Notes under the pieces: model-generated
The model's database searches: none
The model's input: the letters and a program-made list of their open reading frames with translations, nothing else
What the model was told of the DNA's origin: nothing
Made by a program: the position numbers and the translations under genes
Shown here: positions 1 through 7,424 of the stretch, in pieces
Position numbering within the stretch: the stretch's first letter is position 1
Layout: each line of letters opens with the position of its first letter
Assembly (NCBI GenBank): GCA_035934995.1
Contig: DASYXI010000016.1
Span: forward strand, 1 to 63,338
Reading direction: 5' to 3'
Length of the DNA: 63,338 nt
DNA from: REEB95 sp035934995
GTDB lineage: Bacteria > Pseudomonadota > Alphaproteobacteria > ATCC43930 > CGMCC-115725

Positions 1-197
1 CGCGGCGACACGGGATCACGCCAGCGCGGTTCAAGCATCTCAACCTGCTCAAGTTCGAGTGCGAGGAACCGAGGGCTGCCGAGCGACTTGAGCAAGCTAT
101 GTCTCTGCTTGAGCACGAATGGCAGAACAGCCGACGCTCAGATATGCCCCGTTTGTTCATGGTGATCGGAAAGCAGGTGCTTCGCAGTCACCGCTGA
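1..197 (+). CDS. C-terminal end of an unrecognised protein (5' truncated)
   Basis: A reading frame is open from base 3 at the window edge to a TGA, giving the last 64 residues of a protein. It has the phrases FKHLNLLKFECEEP and EHEWQNSRRSDMPRLF and a basic end (QVLRSHR). I do not recognise the family. Codon choice is clearly less G+C-biased than in the histidine genes that follow, which may mean acquired DNA, but the visible piece is too short to say. It runs tail-to-tail into hisE with about 30 bases between the stops. Confidence 0.45.
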   Translation, partial: RRHGITPARFKHLNLLKFECEEPRAAERLEQAMSLLEHEWQNSRRSDMPRLFMVIGKQVLRSHR

Positions 198-227
198 AGC
201 GGCTACGGTCGTGAAAGGGATAATTCC

Positions 228-560
228 TTAAGTTTTTGAGCGGGCCAATTTTTCCTCGATCCCCGACATGCCTTCACGCCGCGTCAGTTCGGTGGCGATA
301 TCGTCGGGCGAGAGGCCGGCGGCGGCCCACAGCACCATGAGGTGGTAGAGCAGGTCGGCGCTTTCGCGGGTGAGGGCGGCCTTGTCGCCCTTCACCGCCT
401 CGATCACCGCTTCGAGCGCCTCCTCGCCGAGTTTGCGAGCGATCCCGGCCGGACCGGCGGCGAGCAGCTTTGCGGTGTACGACGCATCCGGGCTGGCACC
501 GCGGCGCGCCGCGATCGTCGCCCATAGCCGCGCGAGCGCGTCGCCGAGGTCGTCCGCCAT
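228..560 (-). CDS. hisE: Phosphoribosyl-ATP pyrophosphatase
   Basis: Hydrolyses PRATP to PRAMP, step 2 of histidine biosynthesis, in the cytosol. The 110-residue protein is the usual length for a stand-alone HisE and has the MazG-like acidic helix motif KLGEEALEAVIEA (about residues 43-55) and ESADLLYHLMVL (66-77). The start is the ATG two bases after the hisF stop; the frame stays open further upstream only as a shadow of hisF. It is the last gene of the minus-strand hisB-hisH-hisA-hisF-hisE operon. HisI (the cyclohydrolase) is not in the window, so the two activities are not fused here. Confidence 0.95.
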   Translation of the reverse strand: MADDLGDALARLWATIAARRGASPDASYTAKLLAAGPAGIARKLGEEALEAVIEAVKGDKAALTRESADLLYHLMVLWAAAGLSPDDIATELTRREGMSGIEEKLARSKT

Positions 561-562
561 TA

Positions 563-1321
563 CTACAGCCGCACCGGCACACCGGCGGCGGCGAGATGCG
601 CCTTGGCCTCGCCGATGCGGAACGTACCGAAATGGAAGATCGAGGCCGCGAGCACCGCGGTGGCGTGCCCGTCGCGGATGCCCTCCACCAGGTGGTCCAA
701 GGTGCCGACCCCGCCCGAGGCGATCACCGGCACCCGCACCGCGTCGGCGACCGCGCGGGTCAGCGCAATGTCGAATCCGGACTTGGTGCCGTCGCGGTCC
801 ATCGAGGTCAGCAGCAGCTCGCCGGCGCCGTAATCGGCCAGCCGGCAGGCCCATTCGACCGCGTCGAGCCCGGCGGGGTTGCGCCCGCCATGGGTGAAGA
901 CGCCCCATCTGCCCGGGCCGGTCTGCTTGGCGTCGATGGCGCAGACGATGCACTGGCTGCCGAATTTCTGCGCCGCCTCGCGGACGAATTCGGGTCGGGC
1001 GACCGCGGCGGTGTTGATCGACACCTTGTCGGTGCCGGCGAGCAGCAGCTTGCGGATGTCCTCGATCGTGCGCACCCCGCCGCCGACGGTCAGCGGCATG
1101 AAGCATTGCTCGGCGGTGCGGCGCACCACGTCATAGAGCGTGTCGCGGTTCTCGGCCGAGGCGGTGATGTCGAGGAAGGTCAACTCGTCGGCGCCTTCGG
1201 CGTCGTAGACCTTGGCCTGCTCGGCCGGATCGCCGGCATCGACCAGATCGACGAAGTTGACGCCTTTGACGACGCGGCCATCCTTGACATCGAGACAGGG
1301 AATGACGCGAACCTTCAGCAT
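563..1321 (-). CDS. hisF: Imidazole glycerol phosphate synthase, cyclase subunit
   Basis: Cyclase half of the HisF-HisH heterodimer; it uses ammonia from HisH to convert PRFAR to imidazole glycerol phosphate and AICAR. The 252-residue (beta/alpha)8 barrel starts VIPCLDVKDG with catalytic Asp11, and the second catalytic Asp lies in CAIDAKQTG (about residue 130). Phosphate loops GGGVR and ASGGVG are present. The ATG abuts the hisA stop with no gap, which fits translational coupling within the operon. Confidence 0.97.
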   Translation of the reverse strand: MLKVRVIPCLDVKDGRVVKGVNFVDLVDAGDPAEQAKVYDAEGADELTFLDITASAENRDTLYDVVRRTAEQCFMPLTVGGGVRTIEDIRKLLLAGTDKVSINTAAVARPEFVREAAQKFGSQCIVCAIDAKQTGPGRWGVFTHGGRNPAGLDAVEWACRLADYGAGELLLTSMDRDGTKSGFDIALTRAVADAVRVPVIASGGVGTLDHLVEGIRDGHATAVLAASIFHFGTFRIGEAKAHLAAAGVPVRL

Positions 1322-2047
1322 TCAGGCCGCCATCAGCGCCAAGGCCGATTTGAGATCGACCCGGCCGTCGTACAGCGCGCGGCCGAGGATCGCGCCAGCG
1401 ACGCCGTCTTTCTCGTGCGCGCGCAGCGCCGCCAGATCGTCGAGCGAGGCGACGCCGCCGGATGCGATCACCGGCGTCTTGAGGGCGCGGGCGAGCGCCG
1501 CCGTCGCCTCGACGTTGACGCCTTGCAGCGCGCCGTCGCGCTCGATGTCGGTGTAGATGATGGCTGCCGCACCGGCATCTTCGAAGCGCCGCGCCAGATC
1601 AAGCGCCGCGACGGCGGCGGTTTCGGCCCAGCCTTCGACGGCGACCGTGCCGCCGCGCGCGTCGATGCCTAGGGCGACGCGGCCCGGCCAGCGCCGGCAG
1701 GCGGCGCGCACCAGGTTCGGATTCTTGACCGCCGCCGTGCCGAGCACGACCCGCGCGACGCCCTTGCCGAGCCAGGCTTCGAGCATCGCTTCGTCGCGGA
1801 TACCGCCGCCGAGCTGCACCTTGACCGGCGCGGCCTTGACGATGGCCTCGACCGCCGCTTCGTTCTTCGGCTTGCCGGCAAAGGCACCGTCGAGATCGAC
1901 GACATGGATCCAGGCTGCGCCGGCGGCCGCGAAGGCGCGCGCCTGCGCCGCCGGATCGTCGTTGAAGACGGTCGCGCTTTTCATTTCGCCGCGCACCAAC
2001 CGCACGCAACGCCCGTCCTTCAAATCGATCGCCGGATAGACGATCAC
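1322..2047 (-). CDS. hisA: ProFAR isomerase (phosphoribosylformimino-AICAR-P isomerase)
   Basis: Amadori isomerase of histidine biosynthesis, a (beta/alpha)8 barrel homologous to HisF. I place the start at the GTG that overlaps the hisH stop as GTGA; this gives the normal N-terminus (M)IVYPAIDLKDG with catalytic Asp8 and a 241-residue protein. A GTG three codons further upstream (2056) would add residues MAA before the usual start. The second catalytic Asp sits in ALGIDARGG. Phosphate-binding GGGIR and ASGGVASLDD are visible. Confidence 0.95.
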   Translation of the reverse strand: MIVYPAIDLKDGRCVRLVRGEMKSATVFNDDPAAQARAFAAAGAAWIHVVDLDGAFAGKPKNEAAVEAIVKAAPVKVQLGGGIRDEAMLEAWLGKGVARVVLGTAAVKNPNLVRAACRRWPGRVALGIDARGGTVAVEGWAETAAVAALDLARRFEDAGAAAIIYTDIERDGALQGVNVEATAALARALKTPVIASGGVASLDDLAALRAHEKDGVAGAILGRALYDGRVDLKSALALMAA

Positions 2048-2685
2048 GGCCGCCACCGCAGGAAATTGGCGATCAGCCGCAAACCGATCGCCTGGCTTTT
2101 CTCGGGATGGAACTGGACGCCGAACAGATTGTCGCGCCCGACCGCCGCGGTCACCGCACCGCCGTAATCGACCGTCGCCATCACGTGGCGCGGCTCGCGC
2201 GCGCGGAGCTGATACGAGTGGACGAAATAGGCGTGCTCACCCGTTTTGATGCCATCCAAAAGCGGATGCGCCGCCGCGAGCTTGAGCTCGTTCCAGCCCA
2301 TGTGCGGAATCTTGAGCGCCGGGTCGTTGGGCGCGATCGCCACCACCTCGCCCGGAATCCAGCCGAGTCCATCGACCGTCTCGAATTCGCGGCCGACCGT
2401 CGCCATCAGCTGCATGCCGACGCAGATGCCTAAGAAGGGCCGGCCGCGGACTATCGCCGCGTCGTGCAGCGCCTCGATCATGCCCGGCAGCGCGGCGAGG
2501 CCGCGCTTGCAATCGGCAAAGGCGCCGACGCCGGGGAGCACGACGCGATCGGCGGACGCCAAAGCGCGCGCGTCGCCGGTGACGGTCACCGCGCCGTCCA
2601 GTCCCGCTTCGCGCGCGGCGCGCTCGAACGCCTTCGCGGCCGAGCGCAAATTGCCCGAGCCGTAATCGATCAGCACCGTCGACAT
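2044..2685 (-). CDS. hisH: Imidazole glycerol phosphate synthase, glutamine amidotransferase subunit
   Basis: Class I (triad) glutaminase that feeds ammonia to HisF. The 213-residue protein has the nucleophile elbow GICVGMQ with Cys88 and the His193/Glu195 pair in FHPEKSQ, plus the PGVGAF oxyanion loop. The ATG overlaps the hisB stop as TGATG. The longer open frame upstream is the hisB shadow. Translational coupling at both ends fits the equimolar need for HisH and HisF. Confidence 0.97.
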   Translation of the reverse strand: MSTVLIDYGSGNLRSAAKAFERAAREAGLDGAVTVTGDARALASADRVVLPGVGAFADCKRGLAALPGMIEALHDAAIVRGRPFLGICVGMQLMATVGREFETVDGLGWIPGEVVAIAPNDPALKIPHMGWNELKLAAAHPLLDGIKTGEHAYFVHSYQLRAREPRHVMATVDYGGAVTAAVGRDNLFGVQFHPEKSQAIGLRLIANFLRWRP

Positions 2686-3338
2686 CAGAGACTTCCGCCG
2701 AGCACGCCCTTGGTCGAAGGCACTGCTCCGGCACGGCGCGGATCGATCGCGACCGCCTGGCGCAACGCGCGCGCCAGACCCTTGAAGCAGGATTCGATGA
2801 TGTGGTGGTTGTTCTCGCCGTAGAGATTCTCGACGTGCAGCGTCACGCCCGCCGACTGGGCGAAGGCCTGGAACCATTCCTTGAAGAGCTCGCTGTCCAT
2901 CTCGCCGAGCTTGGGCTTGGACAGCTTCACCTTCCAGATCAGATACGGCCGGTTCGACGCGTCGAGCGCGACGCGGGTCAGCGTCTCGTCCATCGGCACC
3001 ATCGCCTCGCCCCAGCGGCCGATTCCGGCGCGATCGCCGAGCGCGCGCGCGATCGCTTCGCCGACGACGTAGCCCGAATCCTCGGTGGTGTGGTGTTGAT
3101 CGATGTGCAGATCGCCCTTCGCCTCGAGATCGATGTCGATCAGGCTGTGCCGCGACAGCTGATCGAGCATGTGATCGAGGAAGCCGATGCCGGTGCGGAT
3201 GCTGGCGCGGCCGGCGCCGTCGAGATCGACGCGGGCGTGGATGCGGGTCTCGCGTGTCGTGCGCTCGACCTCGGCGACGCGGCCTTTCCGCTTGGCGCGG
3301 CCGCGTTTGGTCTTGGCTTTGGCGGTGGTTTTCGCCAT
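2685..3338 (-). CDS. hisB: Imidazoleglycerol-phosphate dehydratase
   Basis: Dehydrates imidazole glycerol phosphate to imidazole acetol phosphate. The 217 residues carry only the dehydratase domain, with the two Mn-binding histidine motifs (HHTTEDSG and HHIIESCFK); the histidinol phosphatase domain found fused in enterobacteria is absent. The chosen ATG gives a very basic 20-residue N-terminal tail rich in Lys/Arg/Ala before the domain starts at VERTTRET. This is the first gene of the his operon and diverges from hslV across 128 bp. Confidence 0.95.
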   Translation of the reverse strand: MAKTTAKAKTKRGRAKRKGRVAEVERTTRETRIHARVDLDGAGRASIRTGIGFLDHMLDQLSRHSLIDIDLEAKGDLHIDQHHTTEDSGYVVGEAIARALGDRAGIGRWGEAMVPMDETLTRVALDASNRPYLIWKVKLSKPKLGEMDSELFKEWFQAFAQSAGVTLHVENLYGENNHHIIESCFKGLARALRQAVAIDPRRAGAVPSTKGVLGGSL

Positions 3339-3407
3339 CGAATCAACTCCTTGCCGCGGTCTTGTAGCAGGCGTGTCGCCGCCGCACCAGCGCGGCCCGC
3401 GGCACTG

Positions 3408-3438
3408 CTTGATTAAGCGCGGCTGCAACCTACATTTA
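3408..3438 (+). promoter_or_regulatory. Possible heat-shock (RpoH-type) promoter of hslVU
   Basis: CTTG (3408-3411) and CCTACATTTA (3429-3438) sit about 30 bases before the hslV start and resemble the alphaproteobacterial sigma-32 pattern CTTG / CYTATnTnnG with roughly two mismatches in the -10 part. The same bases can also be read as a weak sigma-70 TTGATT/TACATT pair. The RpoH reading is supported by known heat-shock control of hslVU in proteobacteria. Confidence 0.35.
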
Positions 3439-3466
3439 GGGCCGTTTCCTGCCTCGAAAGGACCTC

Positions 3467-4024
3467 ATGCAAGAGCAGAATCCGGCGTCCTGGCACGGCA
3501 CCACCATTTTGTCCGTGCGCAAGGGCGGCAAAGTCGTCATCGCCGGCGACGGCCAGGTGACGATGGGCGCCACCGTCGTCAAATCGAACGCCAAGAAAAT
3601 CCGCCGGCTGGCGGGCGACACGGTGCTCGCCGGCTTCGCCGGCTCGACCGCGGACGCGTTCGCGCTGTTCGAGCGGCTCGAGGCCAAGCTCGAGCAGTAC
3701 CCGCGCCAGCTGACACGCGCCTGCGTCGAACTCGCCAAAGATTGGCGCACCGACCGGCTGCTGCGGCGCCTCGAAGCCATGATGGCGGTGGCCGACAAAG
3801 ACGTGTCGCTGGTGCTGTCGGGCACCGGCGACGTGCTCGAGCCCGAAAACGGCATCATCGGCATCGGCTCGGGCGGTCCCTATGCGCTCGCCGCGGCGCG
3901 CGCGCTGTTCGACCGGACGGAACTCGACGCCGAGGCCATCGTCCGCAAATCGATGGAAATCGCCGCCGATATCTGCATCTACACCAACCGCAACATCACG
4001 CTGGAATCGCTCGCCACGCAATGA
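3467..4024 (+). CDS. hslV: ATP-dependent protease, peptidase subunit HslV (ClpQ)
   Basis: Proteolytic core of the HslVU two-component protease in the cytosol. The 185-residue protein has an 11-residue propeptide ending in G11; cleavage exposes Thr12 of TTILSVRK as the N-terminal nucleophile, followed by the family motif VVIAGDGQVTMG. SGSGGPYALAAARAL near residue 125 is the conserved proteasome-like turn. An AAAGGA ribosome-binding site precedes the ATG. The stop overlaps the hslU start as ATGA. Confidence 0.97.
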   Translation: MQEQNPASWHGTTILSVRKGGKVVIAGDGQVTMGATVVKSNAKKIRRLAGDTVLAGFAGSTADAFALFERLEAKLEQYPRQLTRACVELAKDWRTDRLLRRLEAMMAVADKDVSLVLSGTGDVLEPENGIIGIGSGGPYALAAARALFDRTELDAEAIVRKSMEIAADICIYTNRNITLESLATQ

Positions 4025-5334
4025 ACGCCGCTTTCAGTCCGCGCGAAATCGTCTCCGAACTCGATCGCCACATCGTCGGCCAGAACGACGCCAAGCGCGC
4101 CGTCGCCATCGCCCTGCGCAACCGCTGGCGTCGGCAGCAGCTGCCGGCCGAGCTGCGCGACGAAGTCCTGCCCAAGAACATCCTGATGATCGGCCCGACC
4201 GGCATCGGCAAGACCGAGATCGCCCGGCGGCTCGCCAAGCTGGCGCAAGCGCCGTTCATCAAGGTCGAGGCCACCAAGTTCACCGAGGTCGGTTATGTCG
4301 GCCGCGACGTCGAGCAGATCGTGCGCGACCTGCTCGAAGTGTCGCTGGGGCTGACGCGCGAGCGTCTGCGCAACGAAGTGACCAGCAAGGCCGAAGTCGC
4401 CGCCGAGGATCGTATCCTCGACGTGCTGGTCGGGCCCGGCGCCGGCCCCGACACGCGCACCAAGTTCCGCCGCATGCTGCGCGCCGGCGAGCTCGACGAC
4501 AAAGAGATCGAGATCCAGGTCCAGGACAGCGGCGGCGCGCCGACGGTGGAAATTCCCGGCATGCCCGGCGCCCAGGTCGGCATGATCAATCTCGGTGAAA
4601 TCTTCGGCAAGCTCGGCGGCGGTCGCACCAAGCCGCGGCGCATGAGCGTCGCCGAGGCGCAGCCGGCGCTGCTGCGCGAGGAAAGCGACAAGCTCTTGGA
4701 CCAGGAAAAGGTCGTGAAGGAAGCGATCGCCGCCGCGGAGCAGAACGGCATCGTCTTCATCGACGAGCTCGACAAAATCGCCGGCCGCAGCGGCGAGCGT
4801 ATGGTCGGCGACGTCAGCCGCGAAGGCGTGCAGCGCGACCTCTTGCCGTTGATCGAAGGCACGACGGTTGCGACCAAGCACGGCTCGGTGAAGACCGACC
4901 ATATCCTGTTCATTGCCTCGGGCGCGTTCCATCTGGCGAAGCCGTCGGACCTGCTGCCCGAGCTGCAAGGACGGTTGCCGATCCGCGTCGAGCTCAAGCC
5001 GCTGACGCGCGACGATTTCCGGCGCATTTTGACGGAACCGGAAGCCAGCCTGATCAAGCAGTACAAGGCGCTGCTGGCGACGGAGAACGTCACGCTCGAT
5101 TTCAAGTCCGAAGCGATCGACGAGATCGCGGCGCTCGCGGAGGAGATCAACACCAACGTCGAGAATATCGGCGCGCGGCGGCTGCACACCGTGCTCGAGC
5201 GTCTCTTGGAAGAGGCGAGCTATACCGCCTCGGACCAGCCGCCCGGCACCGTGCTGGCGATCGACCGCGACTACGTGCGCACGCGCGTCGGCGCGCTCGC
5301 CAAGAACGCCGATCTGTCGAAGTTCATCCTCTAG
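4021..5334 (+). CDS. hslU: ATP-dependent protease, unfoldase subunit HslU (ClpY)
   Basis: AAA+ unfoldase that feeds substrates to HslV. The protein is 437 residues, a normal length. Walker A is GPTGIGKT (58-65) and Walker B is VFIDELDK with Asp248/Glu249; GYVGRDVEQIVRDL is the pore-loop region, and ENIGARRLHTVLERLLEE is the sensor-2 helix. The C-terminal residues KFIL insert into HslV in the known complexes. The start is chosen by the ATGA overlap with hslV; the frame is open far upstream but only as a shadow. Confidence 0.97.
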   Translation: MNAAFSPREIVSELDRHIVGQNDAKRAVAIALRNRWRRQQLPAELRDEVLPKNILMIGPTGIGKTEIARRLAKLAQAPFIKVEATKFTEVGYVGRDVEQIVRDLLEVSLGLTRERLRNEVTSKAEVAAEDRILDVLVGPGAGPDTRTKFRRMLRAGELDDKEIEIQVQDSGGAPTVEIPGMPGAQVGMINLGEIFGKLGGGRTKPRRMSVAEAQPALLREESDKLLDQEKVVKEAIAAAEQNGIVFIDELDKIAGRSGERMVGDVSREGVQRDLLPLIEGTTVATKHGSVKTDHILFIASGAFHLAKPSDLLPELQGRLPIRVELKPLTRDDFRRILTEPEASLIKQYKALLATENVTLDFKSEAIDEIAALAEEINTNVENIGARRLHTVLERLLEEASYTASDQPPGTVLAIDRDYVRTRVGALAKNADLSKFIL

Positions 5335-5352
5335 CGCGCCGCAACCGGCGCA

Positions 5353-5389
5353 AAGAAAAAGGGCGTTCCGGGGGAGCGGAACGCCCTTT
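5353..5389 (-). terminator. Intrinsic terminator of cspA
   Basis: The 12-bp perfect stem AAAGGGCGTTCC / GGAACGCCCTTT (5358-5369 with 5378-5389) is followed on the minus strand by TTTTTCTT. Its polarity fits the cold-shock gene, whose stop lies about 40 bases upstream; it may also stop hslVU transcripts from the other side. Confidence 0.85.
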
Positions 5390-5427
5390 GAAGGCCGGCC
5401 AGATTCGGGGGGCCGGTCCAGAGCCCG

Positions 5428-5634
5428 TTATTCGGCGGGCGCGAGATTGGCCGCGGCGTCCTTGCCGCGATCGCGCGCGATCTCGTACTTGAGCTTTTGC
5501 CCTTCGTTCAGCGCGCCCAACCCGGCGCGTTCCACCGCCGAGATGTGGACAAAAACGTCCTTGCCGCCGTCCTGGGGGCGAATGAATCCATAGCCTTTCT
5601 GTGCGTTGAACCACTTCACGGTGCCAAGTGCCAA
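5428..5634 (-). CDS. cspA: Cold-shock domain protein
   Basis: Single cold-shock domain RNA/DNA-binding protein of 68 residues. RNP1 is KGYGFI and RNP2 is VFVHIS, in the normal order after TVKWFN. No ATG fits: the nearest upstream ATG would add 17 residues unlike the family. A TTG at 5634 gives (M)ALGTVKWFN, exactly the family start, and has GGAG about 9 bases upstream. So initiation is probably at TTG, which may keep translation low. The roughly 200-base non-coding stretch upstream could hold a long 5' leader, as is usual for cold-shock genes. I cannot tell which Csp paralogue this is. Confidence 0.9.
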   Translation of the reverse strand: MALGTVKWFNAQKGYGFIRPQDGGKDVFVHISAVERAGLGALNEGQKLKYEIARDRGKDAAANLAPAE

Positions 5635-5840
5635 GCTGGGTCTCCAAGCGTCGAGTGCCGTGCACGTCCACGGCGGCGGCGTCAATCAGCGTCGAGGGCG
5701 GGGATCGTTGACGATCGGGGGCGCGCGAACCGCAGATTGGGCGAAAAAACTGTGCGGCGCGGCAGGGTCGCAAAACAACCGTTTTCCGCCATTCTCCCGA
5801 TTCTCCGGTGACATTTTAGGGGAAAGCCGGAGCCGTTAGG

Positions 5841-6236
5841 TCAGCGTCCGTTCACCGTCCGCCGACGCCGGGACGGCGACGTCGGCGCCGACTTGATCAA
5901 CTCGAGCAGCCGTGCGACACGCGCCGGCGGCAGCTTGCGGATGCGCTCGGCGAGAAGGTTCGCGAGCTCGGTCGCTTCGGCCGACAGGCCGGCGGTGTCG
6001 ACGGTGATGCGCGGATGCGAGAGGCGCGCCAAGCGCATCAATTCGTCGGCTTCGTCCCAGATGATGCCGAGCTGGGCGCAGATCGACACCACCATCGCAT
6101 GCGTCGGCCGGCCGCGGCGTCCGTGTTCGAGCGCCGAGAGATAGGCCGCCGAGACGCCGAGGGTCGCGGCCATGTCCTTGAGACGGATGCCGCGTTCGGC
6201 ACGGATGGCGCGCAGTTTGATGCCGAACGGCGTCAT
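5841..6236 (-). CDS. XRE-family helix-turn-helix regulator
   Basis: A 131-residue DNA-binding protein with an N-terminal Cro/C1-type HTH (about residues 4-60: GIKLRAIRAERGIRLKDM then VSAAYLSALEHGRRG). The C-terminal half is helical with a basic tail (SPSRRRRTVNGR). Its ATG overlaps the stop of the Smr gene (ATGA), so it is the last gene of a chain that starts at lutA. From my knowledge of alphaproteobacterial gene orders, an Smr-XRE pair commonly follows mltA. The target is unknown; it could regulate the lut genes by being in their operon, but nothing in the sequence shows that. Confidence 0.88.
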   Translation of the reverse strand: MTPFGIKLRAIRAERGIRLKDMAATLGVSAAYLSALEHGRRGRPTHAMVVSICAQLGIIWDEADELMRLARLSHPRITVDTAGLSAEATELANLLAERIRKLPPARVARLLELIKSAPTSPSRRRRTVNGR

Positions 6237-6739
6237 GATCGCGGCCGGCGCAGCAACACATAGAGCGCGCCCGCGCCGCCGTGATTGGCGGCGGCCGGCG
6301 TCACCGCCAGGATGCGCGTGCGCAGCGCCGGCTCGGCGAGCCAGCGCGGCACCGCGGCGCGCAAGATCCCTTCGCCGCCGCGCCCTTTCCCCGTGATTAC
6401 CAGCGCCAGGCGCGCGCCGTCGGCCGCGTTGGCTGCGATGAAACGCGCCAAGGCGCGATGCGCCGCCTCCTGCGTCAGGCCGTGCAGGTCCAAACGCGCG
6501 TCGATCGCGACCTCGCCGCGCTTGATGCGCGTCAGGGTGCGGCGGTCGATGGTGCCGGGCGCCGCGCCGGTTTTCGCGTCGTCACGCCGCCATGCGAAAT
6601 CGACCGGCGACGGTACGGCACGCGACGCGGGCGGCTCTGGCGATTCCTCGGGCTCTTTCGGCGTGAGCCGCAACGGCTTGACGCCGCGCATCGCGGCGCG
6701 CCAGACCGACCGGTCTTCGTCCTTAAGCTGCCTCGTCAT
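6233..6739 (-). CDS. Smr/MutS2-domain protein
   Basis: A 168-residue protein with an Smr domain in its C-terminal half: LDLHGLTQEAAHRAL (about 84-98) and VITGKGRGGEGILR (about 114-127), the two hallmark motifs of this nuclease-like fold. The first 75 residues are Pro/Glu-rich and probably disordered. Stand-alone Smr proteins have been linked to nucleic-acid nicking and ribosome rescue, but the role of this subgroup is not settled. Its start overlaps the end of lutC by 17 bases and its stop overlaps the XRE gene by 4. Confidence 0.9.
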   Translation of the reverse strand: MTRQLKDEDRSVWRAAMRGVKPLRLTPKEPEESPEPPASRAVPSPVDFAWRRDDAKTGAAPGTIDRRTLTRIKRGEVAIDARLDLHGLTQEAAHRALARFIAANAADGARLALVITGKGRGGEGILRAAVPRWLAEPALRTRILAVTPAAANHGGAGALYVLLRRPRS

Positions 6740-7424
6740 CGTCGATCAGGACGATATGCAGCCGCCGCGGTCCGTGCGCGCCGAGCTCGATCTTCTGCTC
6801 GATGTCGGCGGTGCGCGACGGACCGGTGATGAAGTTGACCGTGCGCGGCATCGCCAAGGCGCCGTCGCGACTGCGCGCGGCGCGCAAGCGGTCCCAGCCG
6901 TCCTCGTAAGCCGCGACCACCTGACTCGCGCGCACCATGACGATATGCGTGTCGGGCAGGAAATTGTTGCGCGTCGGGCCGGCGGCGCCGGAGTGCAGCA
7001 TCAGCGTGCCGGTCTCGGCGATGGCGGCGAAACAGGCAGTGACGCCGACGGGGTCGGCGTCCTCCGCGACGCCACGCCGGGCTTCGAGCAACGGAGTCTC
7101 CTTCCACGGCAGCGCATCGAGCACCGGATCGGGCGCGCGCACCAGCCGCGCCGGCAGGTTGAGGCGGCTCAGATAATCGGCAATCGCCGCCGGCACGTCG
7201 TCCGCGCGTTTGACCCGCGCCACCGTGGCATTCACGGTCTCCGCCATCTTGATGAAAAGCTCGACCTGGCCGCGCGGCGGCAGCGTCCGCGCCCGCGCCG
7301 GAATCAGATTGCGGCGATGCGTCACCAGACGGGTTTCGCACGCCGCCGTCGCCTCGGGCGCCAGCGGTCCGCGCTTCAGCGCCCGGCGGATCGAATTGAG
7401 AACCTGGTCGCGCGTGTCGTTCAT
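6723..7424 (-). CDS. lutC: Lactate utilisation protein C (LUD domain)
   Basis: A 233-residue LUD-domain (YkgG/DUF162) protein, the third subunit of the LutABC iron-sulphur L-lactate oxidation system. Seen: the domain core AETGTLMLHSGAAGPTRNNF (136-155) and the closing segment FITGPSRTADIEQKI (198-212). Its ATG overlaps the lutB stop (ATGA). LutC has no cluster ligands, in line with the family. The assignment rests on all three genes being contiguous in the order A-B-C. Confidence 0.92.
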   Translation of the reverse strand: MNDTRDQVLNSIRRALKRGPLAPEATAACETRLVTHRRNLIPARARTLPPRGQVELFIKMAETVNATVARVKRADDVPAAIADYLSRLNLPARLVRAPDPVLDALPWKETPLLEARRGVAEDADPVGVTACFAAIAETGTLMLHSGAAGPTRNNFLPDTHIVMVRASQVVAAYEDGWDRLRAARSRDGALAMPRTVNFITGPSRTADIEQKIELGAHGPRRLHIVLIDDDEAA

